From the NCBI GenBank assembly GCA_045807325.1, contig JBJMHP010000204.1, positions 1 through 32,471 of the forward strand: 32,471 nucleotides of DNA, read 5' to 3'. This DNA is from CALGFH01 sp045807325 (GTDB taxonomy: Bacteria > Actinomycetota > CALGFH01). The stretch's first letter is position 1. The number at the start of each line of letters is the position of its first letter. Both the position numbers and the translations under genes were made by a program. The notes beneath the pieces are model-generated. The model had not been told where the DNA came from. It saw only the letters and a program-made list of their open reading frames with translations, and searched no databases. Positions 22,174-28,434 of the stretch are shown here, piece by piece.

Positions 22174-24392
22174 GACCGTCCGCCGTTACCCGTGGGTGGC
22201 CCCCCGGGGCCGACGTCGTCGTCCCGGCCGCCCGGGGCTGCTCCGCCCGGGGGTGCGCCACCCTGGTCCACGACCGCCCTGGCCGCCTGCCGGCTGGCCT
22301 GGTACCGGGAGAGGGCCGCCCGGGCCTCGGACGCGTCGGGCAACGGCCCCTCCGGCTCAGCCGCCGGCGCCGCCCGCCCCGGCCGACGCAGCTCAGGCAC
22401 CAGATGCGCCTGCGGCACCCGCCGGGCCAGGAGCATGCCCTCCGGCGCTGGCTCTCCGGCGGGCACGGGTGGGGGGTGAGGAGTGCCCGGGGCGGGGTGG
22501 AGGGGGCTGGGGGCCGGGTACGGAGGGTTGCCCGGGGCGGGGTGCGGACTGTGGGTCCGGGGGTTGTGGGCAGCCGGTGGAACCCAATCTCGCAGGTGGC
22601 TAGGCTCCCCCTCCGGCGCGCCTGAGGGTGGCGGGGGTGGGGCCTGGACCCGGTCGGGGTTGGGCGGCTGGACCCGTTCGGACAGTGGTGGCCGGGCGGC
22701 CAGAGGGGACAGCGGCGACCCATCGTCCAGCTCGCCGATGGCCGGCTCCCACCACCCCGACCAGTCGGCACCGTCGCCGTCGGGGGCGGCTGGCCAGCGG
22801 TCCCCGTTGCCGTTGCCGGCAGGCCGCGCCGGCGGCGAGTCGGTCAGGTCGACCCACCGCTCGGCCGAGTCCCAGCCCGGCGGGGCGGCTGGGGCCGCCG
22901 GGACCGCCGCGCCGGCCGGGCCACCGGCCACGGCAGCCGCCTCGACTCCGGCGGCCGGGGCGGCCGCCACCGTGGCCGGGAGGGCGACCGGCACCACCTC
23001 GGCGGTGACGTCGGCGGCGCCGCCGACCAGCTCGTCGGGCCCGGGCTTGGCGTCGGCGAACAGCGTCGGGGGGAGCACCACGGCCGCGGTGACGCCGCAG
23101 CCGGGGGTCGGGGTGAGGGACACCTCGATGCCGTGGCGGGCGGCCAGGCGGGCGACCACGTGGAGGCCGAGGCGCTGGGAGACCGAGAGGTCGACCTCGT
23201 GCGGGGTGGCCAGCAGGTCGTTGGCGGCGTCCAGGTCGTCGGGGCGCATGCCGACGCCCCAGTCCTCGACGGTGAGCACGTGGGCGCCCGGGGTCTGGAG
23301 GAAGGGGCGGCTGCGGATGACCACGCTGGCCTCGGGGGGCGAGAAGTGGACGGCGTTCTCGACCAGCTCGGCCACCAGGTGGGTGAGGTCGGCCACGGCG
23401 TTGCCGAACACGGCCAGCCGCTCCTCGACCGAGAACACCACCCGGTCGAGGTCCTCGGTCTCGGCGATGGCGGCCCGGACCACGTCGACCAGGGCCACCG
23501 GGCGGCCCCAGGTCCGGGGCGGCTCCTCGCCCGACAGCACCAGCAGGCTCTCGGCGTTGCGCCGGATCCGGGTCGCCAGGTGGTCGAGCCGGAACAGGTC
23601 GGCCAGGGCGTCCGGGTCCTCCTCATGGTCCTCGAGCTGGTTGATCAGGCCGAGCTGGCGGTACAGCAGGCTCTGGTTACGCCTGGCCAGGTTGACCAGC
23701 ATGTCGGAGGTGAAGCGGCGCCGGGTGATCTCGGCGTCGGCCAGCTGCTTGGTCAGGGCCAGCGTCTTGCGCTGCTCGCGCTCGGTCGTCTCCCAGAAGA
23801 TGACCACCCCGCAGCAGGCGGCCAGCACCGCCGCCCCGTGGATGGCCGACCAGACCCAGGGGCTGGTCTGCCCGGCCGGGTGGTTGAAGATCAGGTTGGT
23901 GCGCCACGCCGAGCCGATCCCGTGGCTCAGCACGGTGAAGACCACGTTCCACAGGAACGGCACCCAGTCCTGATACAGGGCGATGAAGCCGATCATGATG
24001 AAGAAGTGGAAGTGGGCCTCGATCGTGCCCCCGGAGAAGCCCACCAGCACCGCCGAGCAGTAGGTGAGCCCGGCCGTGATCAGCACCGAGGCCGCTCGCC
24101 GGTGCTGGATCAGCCGGCCGAGGACCAGGCAGGCCGCGGGGACGCTGAGCACGCCCAGGGTGCCCAGGAAGCTCCGGCCCATGAACAACCCGAACGCGAA
24201 CAGCAGCGGCAGGTGCAGCAGCAGGACGCCCTGCAGGAACACGTGCCGTTTGTGCCAGGCCCTGTCGTCGAGGGTGTTGCCCCGCGGCAGGTACGCGAGC
24301 AGCCTGGTCAATCCGAGCCCTCCCCCGGCTAGCGCTGTGGTGATGCCCGGATCATGTAATGAGCGGCGCCGAAGCCGCAAATCGTCGTTCAT
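22170..24392 (-). CDS. cvnA: Conservon sensor histidine kinase-like protein (CvnA-like)
   Basis: A 740-residue membrane protein. The N-terminal ~210 residues hold about five or six hydrophobic helices (around 50-200) with HFHFFIMIGFIALYQDW, a motif I associate with N-terminal sensory regions of some actinobacterial signalling proteins. A helix follows with NLARRNQSLLYRQLGLINQLE and LDHLATRIRRNAE, the conservon form of the dimerisation region, which lacks a standard H-box. The ATPase domain has N-box LVAELVENAVHFSP and G-box DWGVGM. The last ~270 residues are a Pro/Ala-rich tail containing repeat copy d and a G-quadruplex motif. The ATG at 24392 has no ribosome binding site; a TTG at 24311 with GGAGG upstream is an alternative start. 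Confidence 0.88.
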   Translation of the reverse strand: MNDDLRLRRRSLHDPGITTALAGGGLGLTRLLAYLPRGNTLDDRAWHKRHVFLQGVLLLHLPLLFAFGLFMGRSFLGTLGVLSVPAACLVLGRLIQHRRAASVLITAGLTYCSAVLVGFSGGTIEAHFHFFIMIGFIALYQDWVPFLWNVVFTVLSHGIGSAWRTNLIFNHPAGQTSPWVWSAIHGAAVLAACCGVVIFWETTEREQRKTLALTKQLADAEITRRRFTSDMLVNLARRNQSLLYRQLGLINQLEDHEEDPDALADLFRLDHLATRIRRNAESLLVLSGEEPPRTWGRPVALVDVVRAAIAETEDLDRVVFSVEERLAVFGNAVADLTHLVAELVENAVHFSPPEASVVIRSRPFLQTPGAHVLTVEDWGVGMRPDDLDAANDLLATPHEVDLSVSQRLGLHVVARLAARHGIEVSLTPTPGCGVTAAVVLPPTLFADAKPGPDELVGGAADVTAEVVPVALPATVAAAPAAGVEAAAVAGGPAGAAVPAAPAAPPGWDSAERWVDLTDSPPARPAGNGNGDRWPAAPDGDGADWSGWWEPAIGELDDGSPLSPLAARPPLSERVQPPNPDRVQAPPPPPSGAPEGEPSHLRDWVPPAAHNPRTHSPHPAPGNPPYPAPSPLHPAPGTPHPPPVPAGEPAPEGMLLARRVPQAHLVPELRRPGRAAPAAEPEGPLPDASEARAALSRYQASRQAARAVVDQGGAPPGGAAPGGRDDDVGPGGPPTGNGGRS
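22489..22513 (+). other. Potential G-quadruplex, antisense strand of cvnA tail
   Basis: Four runs of 4-5 G (22489-22492, 22494-22497, 22502-22506, 22509-22513) with loops of 1, 4 and 2 nt satisfy the canonical quadruplex rule. It lies in the region encoding the proline-rich tail, where a 15-bp GC-rich motif is also repeated (22485 and 22530), encoding HPAPG twice. Confidence 0.55.
22562..22616 (+). repeat. Dispersed bipartite repeat, copy d (most diverged)
   Basis: Left arm GGTTGTGGGCAGCC (22562-22575), two changes from the perfect palindrome. Right arm TAGGCTCCCCC starts at 22601, again 39 bp downstream; the terminal hairpin is decayed (CTCCGGCGCG). Antisense to the conservon kinase gene, in its proline-rich tail. 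Confidence 0.6.
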
Positions 24393-24444
24393 CAGGCGTG
24401 CCGCGCGAACTCTCTGGAATCTTCCCAGTCGTCGCGGGTCGCTT

Positions 24445-24618
24445 CTACCGCTCGAGCTGCTCGCCGCTGCGCTCGGCCAGGCGGGCCGCTGGGGCGTCAC
24501 GACGTACTTGGGGTTGCGGGCCGACTGGAAGCCGGCCCTGTACACCGCCCAGCCCGAGCCGGTCCTGGCCGCGCAGCTGCCGCAGCACCGGCCAGAGCGG
24601 GAGCCGCTCCGCCATCAC
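24445..24618 (-). CDS. Possible small ORF upstream of the conservon, reading frame uncertain
   Basis: A 57-residue frame starting GTG-ATG at 24618, with GGAGG seven bases upstream (24626-24630). It begins MAERLPLWPVLRQLRGQDRL and ends RLAERSGEQLER before TAG. Codon third positions are all G/C at both ends, but in the middle (about 24555-24485) this frame becomes poor while the +1 frame (AVYRAGFQSARNPKYVVTPQ) is all G/C. This suggests two compensating indels, a sequencing error pair, or a decayed gene. No family is recognised. It occupies the 314-bp gap between the MFS gene and cvnA, which otherwise shows nothing. Confidence 0.4.
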   Translation of the reverse strand: MMAERLPLWPVLRQLRGQDRLGLGGVQGRLPVGPQPQVRRDAPAARLAERSGEQLER

Positions 24619-24706
24619 CGCACCGCCTCCTCGCCAGTCCACTGACCGGGGCAAGAGTGCCGGTCTATCACGACGGCCGGGATCCGCAACATCGCGGGCC
24701 CGGGGC

Positions 24707-26146
24707 TCAGGTGGCCCGGGGGGCCTCCGGGCGGCGCAGGGGCGGGGCGTTCACCGGGCAGCTGAGGTCCTGGCCCCGCCGCTCGGGCTCGGGCTCCGGC
24801 TCGGGGTTGCGGATGGTGAACCAGGACAGCAGGCCCCCGGCCGCGCACAGGGCGGCGGCGATGGTCATGGCCGTCTTGAACCCGCTGTCGAACCGGGCCG
24901 GCTCCAGGGCGCCGGCGCCCGAGATGCCGGCCGCGACCGGCAGGACGGCCACGGCCAGCAGCCCGGCCGTCCGGGCGACGTCGTTGTTGACCGCCGAGGC
25001 GATGCCGGCGTGCTCGGCCGGGGCGGCGGCGAGCACGGTGGAGGTCAGGGGGGCCACCGTGAGGGTCAGCCCGAGCCCGTAGACCAGCGACGCGGGCAGG
25101 ATGTCGACCAGGTAGGAGGCCCCGGGGCCGATGCGGGCGAGCAGGACGAACCCGGCGGCCACGCCCAGCGGCCCCAGCGTCATGGGCAGCCGCGGGCCGA
25201 TCCGGGAGGCCAGGTGGCCGGCTCTGGCCGACAGCAGCAGCAGGACCAGGGTGATCGGTGCCAGGGCGACCCCGGAGGCGAGCGGCGAGTAGCCGACGAC
25301 CCGCTGGAGCTGGATGGGGATGAGGAACAGCGACCCGCCGAGCGCCCCGTAGACCACGAAGGTGACGATGTTGGCCGCGGTGAACTGGCGCGAGGCGAAG
25401 ATGTCCAGGGGCAGCATGGGCGATGGGGTGCGGCGCTCCCAGAGCAGGAACGCGACCAGGGCGGCCACCCCGACCAGGGCGGCGCCCAGGATCGGCGGCG
25501 AGGTCCAGCCCTGGGCGGGGCCGTCGGTGAGGGCGTAGACGATGCCGGCCAGGCCGACCGCGGCCAGGCCGGCGCCGGCCCAGTCCAGGCGCCCGGTGGC
25601 GTTCGGGTCGCGGGACTCGGGCACATGGCGCAGCGACACCCAGACCACCACCGCGGCCAGGGGCAGGTTGATCAGGAAGATGAACCGCCAGGAGGCGGCC
25701 TGGACCAGCCAGCCGCCGAGGAGCGGGCCGATCGCGGCCGTCACCCCGCCCAGCCCGGACCAGGCGCCGATGGCCGGGCCGCGGTCCTCGCGCCGGAAGC
25801 TGGCCTCGATGATGGCCAGGCTGCCCGGGGTGAGCAGGGCACCGCCGATGCCCTGGAGGGCGCGGGCCGCGATCAGCGCCTCGTCGGTCGGGGCGAGGCC
25901 GCACAGCAGCGAGGCCACCGCGAACCAGACCACCCCGAGCGTGAATATCCGCCGCCGCCCGTAGTGGTCGCCGAGCGACCCGCCGAGCAGCAGGAACCCG
26001 GACAGGGTGAGGGTGTAGGCGTTGACCACCCACTGGAGGCTGGAGATGCCGGCGCCCAGGTCCTGGCCGATGGTGGGCAGGGCCACGTTGACGACGGTGG
26101 TGTCGAGGAAGGCGATGCCCGAGCCGAGCACCGTGGCCAGCAGCAC
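24707..26146 (-). CDS. MFS transporter, DHA2 (EmrB/QacA) family
   Basis: A 479-residue drug/proton antiporter-type exporter with about 14 hydrophobic segments. TM1 carries FLDTTVVNVALPTIG, the DHA2 signature in which the Asp is functionally important. Motif A is GGSLGDHYGRRRIF between TM2 and TM3, and motif C-like GGVTAAIGPLLGGWL lies in TM5. The tail has an EPEPEPE run. The first standard start (GTG, 26146) sits at the very edge of TM1; 20 further codons read in frame back to a CTG overlapping the dnaJ stop, and encode GLRYRSQAGRW, which looks like the normal cytosolic N-terminus. Transport substrate unknown. Its position directly after dnaJ is unusual. Confidence 0.92.
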   Translation of the reverse strand: MLLATVLGSGIAFLDTTVVNVALPTIGQDLGAGISSLQWVVNAYTLTLSGFLLLGGSLGDHYGRRRIFTLGVVWFAVASLLCGLAPTDEALIAARALQGIGGALLTPGSLAIIEASFRREDRGPAIGAWSGLGGVTAAIGPLLGGWLVQAASWRFIFLINLPLAAVVVWVSLRHVPESRDPNATGRLDWAGAGLAAVGLAGIVYALTDGPAQGWTSPPILGAALVGVAALVAFLLWERRTPSPMLPLDIFASRQFTAANIVTFVVYGALGGSLFLIPIQLQRVVGYSPLASGVALAPITLVLLLLSARAGHLASRIGPRLPMTLGPLGVAAGFVLLARIGPGASYLVDILPASLVYGLGLTLTVAPLTSTVLAAAPAEHAGIASAVNNDVARTAGLLAVAVLPVAAGISGAGALEPARFDSGFKTAMTIAAALCAAGGLLSWFTIRNPEPEPEPERRGQDLSCPVNAPPLRRPEAPRAT

Positions 26147-26202
26147 CCATCGTCCGGCCTGGCTGCGGTAGCGCAGCCCGCCCGGGGAGGAGGCCGCCGC
26201 GG

Positions 26203-27333
26203 TCAGCGGCCGCTGCCCTTGAGCCGCGCGAACAGGCCGCCGCTCTGGGGGTCGACCTCCTCGCCGCGGAGCTGGGCGAGCTGGCGGATCAGGGCCCGCT
26301 GCTGCTCGCCCAGGTGGGTCGGGGTGACGACCGCGACCTGAGCCAGCAGGTCGCCGCGGCCCCGGCCGTCGGGATGGGGCACGCCACGCTTGCGGAACCG
26401 CTTGACCTCACCCGACTGGGTGCCGGCGTCGAGCTCGACCGTCTCGGTCCCGTCCAGGGTCTCCAGGGGGACGCTGCCGCCGAGGGCGGCCACCGTCATC
26501 GGCACCTCGACGGTGCAGATGAGGTCGTCGCCGCGGCGGTCGAAGACCGGGTGCGGGTCGACAGCCAGCTCCACGATCAGGTCGCCGGAGGGGCCGCCGA
26601 ACTGGCCGGCGTGCCCGCGGCCCTGGTAGCGGATCTGGCTGCCGTCCTCCAGCCCGGGCGGGATGTCGATGGTGAGGGTGGAGTCCTCCATGAGCAGCCC
26701 CTGGCCGCGGCACTCGGGGCAGGGCGAGCGGATCTCCTGGCCCGAGCCGGCGCACACCGGGCAGGTGGTGGCCGTGACCAGCTGGCCGAGCAGGGACTGG
26801 CGGACGGTGCGCTGCTGGCCCGAGCCGTTGCAGCGCGAGCAGACGGTCGGCTCGGTCCCGGGCTTGGCCCCCGAGCCGTGGCAGCGCGAGCAGGTGGTGG
26901 CGGCCCTGACCCGCACGTCCTTGGAGGTCCCGAAGACGGCCTCGGTGAACGGCAGGCGCAGGCGCATGCCGATGGTCTCGCCCCGGCGGGCCCGCGACCG
27001 GGTCCGGGGCCGGGCCCCGAACGGGTCGCCGCCGCCCCCGAAGAACTGGTCCATCAGGTCGTTGAAGGATGCCCCGAACGGCGAGAACGGGTCGCCGGCC
27101 TGGCCGCCCAGGCCCTCCACCCCGGCCTCGCCGTAGGCGTCGTAGCGCTGGCGCTTGTCCGGGTCGGACAGGACGCTGTAGGCCTTGTTGATCTCCCGGA
27201 TCCGCTCCTCGGCCTCGGGGTCGTTGCCGGTCACGTCCGGGTGGTACTGGCGGGCCAGCCGCCGGCGGGCGCGCTTGATCTCGTCCTGGCTGGCGTTCCG
27301 GTCGACGCCCAGTAGCTGGTAGTAGTCGCTCAC
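26203..27333 (-). CDS. dnaJ: Chaperone protein DnaJ
   Basis: A 376-residue Hsp40 that delivers substrates to DnaK and stimulates its ATPase. The J domain (1-70) has HPD at 31-33. A short Gly/Phe-rich linker (GGQAGDPFSPFG...FFGGGGDPFG) follows, then four zinc-binding CxxCxGxG repeats (CSRCHGSG, CSRCNGSG, CPVCAGSG, CPECRGQG) and the C-terminal substrate domains. I used the GTG at 27333, giving SDYYQLLGVDRNAS at the N-terminus. It begins 5 bp after the hrcA stop and is thus the second DnaJ type, controlled by HrcA, rather than the dnaK-operon copy. Confidence 0.97.
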   Translation of the reverse strand: MSDYYQLLGVDRNASQDEIKRARRRLARQYHPDVTGNDPEAEERIREINKAYSVLSDPDKRQRYDAYGEAGVEGLGGQAGDPFSPFGASFNDLMDQFFGGGGDPFGARPRTRSRARRGETIGMRLRLPFTEAVFGTSKDVRVRAATTCSRCHGSGAKPGTEPTVCSRCNGSGQQRTVRQSLLGQLVTATTCPVCAGSGQEIRSPCPECRGQGLLMEDSTLTIDIPPGLEDGSQIRYQGRGHAGQFGGPSGDLIVELAVDPHPVFDRRGDDLICTVEVPMTVAALGGSVPLETLDGTETVELDAGTQSGEVKRFRKRGVPHPDGRGRGDLLAQVAVVTPTHLGEQQRALIRQLAQLRGEEVDPQSGGLFARLKGSGR

Positions 27334-27338
27334 CCGAG

Positions 27339-28367
27339 TTATCCGTTTCCGTCGAAGGCGTCGCCGAGGTAGCGGGCCACGGCCTGGACGGCGGCCATGG
27401 TCCGGAGGTAGTCCATCCGGGTCGGGCCGAGGACGCCGATGGAGCCGCTGGCGTCGCCGGCCAGGTAGGCCGAGGTGACCAGCGAGCACGCCTCCATCCC
27501 CTCGACGGTGTTCTCCGAGCCGATCACCACCGACACCCGGTCGTCGCGGCCCAGGGCGGCCTGGAGCATGCGCAGCACCAGCACCTGCTGCTCCAGCGCC
27601 TCGTAGACCCGCCGGACGGTCTCGATGCCGTCGAAGGCCCCGGGGCCGGCGATGTTGGCCTGGCCGCCCAGGAAGACCCGCTCGCTGGTCTGGTCGCCGA
27701 TGAACTGGCCGATGGCGGCGGCCAGGGTCTGGAACAGGTTGCGGCGCTCGGGGGCGACCTCCTCGGCCATGGCGTCAAGGATCAGCTCGGCCCGGGACAG
27801 GCGCTCGGAGGCCAGCCGCTCGTTGAGCTGGCGGCGCAGCTCCTCCAGGTCCTCCATGGAGACCTCGTCGGCCGTCTCGACCAGGCGCTTCTCGACCCGC
27901 CCGGAGTCGACGATCAGCACCAGCATGATCACGTGGCGGCCGAGGCCGACGACCTCGATGTGGCGCAGCCGCGACCGGTCGAGGGCCGGCGGGGCCACCA
28001 TGGCCGTGTAGTGGGTGAGGCTGGACAGCAGCAGCGAGGTCCGCTGCAGGGTCTCCTCCAGGTCGGCGGCGCCCTCGAAGAACCGGGCGATGGTCTCCTC
28101 CTGGGCCCGGGCCAGCTCCCCCACCCCGGAGAGGGCGTCGACGTAGAAGCGGTAGCCCCGGTCGGTGGGGATCCGCCCGGCGCTGGTGTGGGGATGCGAC
28201 AGGTAGCCCTGCTCCTCGAGCACGGCCAGCTCGTTGCGGATGGTGGCCGGCGAGACCTCCAGCGAGTAGCGCTCGGTCAGGCTCTTGGAGCCGACCGGCT
28301 TCTCGGTGTAGATGAACTCGTGCACCACCGCGCGCAGCAGTCGCGCCTTCCGCTCATCGAGGTCCAT
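27339..28367 (-). CDS. hrcA: Heat-inducible transcription repressor HrcA
   Basis: A 342-residue repressor of class I heat-shock genes that binds the CIRCE operator. The N-terminal winged helix has LLRAVVHEFIYTEKPVGSKSL and EVSPATIRNELAVLEEQGYLSHPHTSAGRIPTDRGYRFYV, the diagnostic HrcA stretch; the dimerisation and GAF-like core follows, ending SIGVLGPTRMDY. The ATG at 28367 has GGGAGGGG a few bases upstream. A CIRCE-like inverted repeat and overlapping promoter lie just upstream (28405-28434), so it is likely autoregulated together with dnaJ. Confidence 0.97.
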   Translation of the reverse strand: MDLDERKARLLRAVVHEFIYTEKPVGSKSLTERYSLEVSPATIRNELAVLEEQGYLSHPHTSAGRIPTDRGYRFYVDALSGVGELARAQEETIARFFEGAADLEETLQRTSLLLSSLTHYTAMVAPPALDRSRLRHIEVVGLGRHVIMLVLIVDSGRVEKRLVETADEVSMEDLEELRRQLNERLASERLSRAELILDAMAEEVAPERRNLFQTLAAAIGQFIGDQTSERVFLGGQANIAGPGAFDGIETVRRVYEALEQQVLVLRMLQAALGRDDRVSVVIGSENTVEGMEACSLVTSAYLAGDASGSIGVLGPTRMDYLRTMAAVQAVARYLGDAFDGNG

Positions 28368-28404
28368 GGCCGCCCCTCCCTGCCCAAGACGATCCATGCT
28401 CGGC

Positions 28405-28434
28405 AGCGTAGCAGTCAAGGTAGTCGACTGCTAA
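28405..28434 (-). promoter_or_regulatory. CIRCE-like HrcA operator and promoter of hrcA-dnaJ
   Basis: The minus strand reads TTAGCAGTC, nine bases, GACTGCTAC (28434-28408). This is the CIRCE consensus TTAGCACTC-N9-GAGTGCTAA with a symmetric C/G swap in both arms and one end mismatch. TTAGCA (28434-28429) and TACGCT (28410-28405) are 18 bp apart and could serve as -35 and -10, so HrcA would cover the promoter. The operator includes the hemW stop codon. Confidence 0.85.

Noticed and set aside
22485..22545. CRISPR-like array of the repeated GC block in the kinase tail
   Set aside because: Only two 15-bp copies, within coding sequence, and no cas genes nearby.
24301..24350. A sixth repeat copy near GGCTAGCGCTGTGG upstream of cvnA
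   Set aside because: The arms are in the wrong order and spacing and the hairpin is missing.
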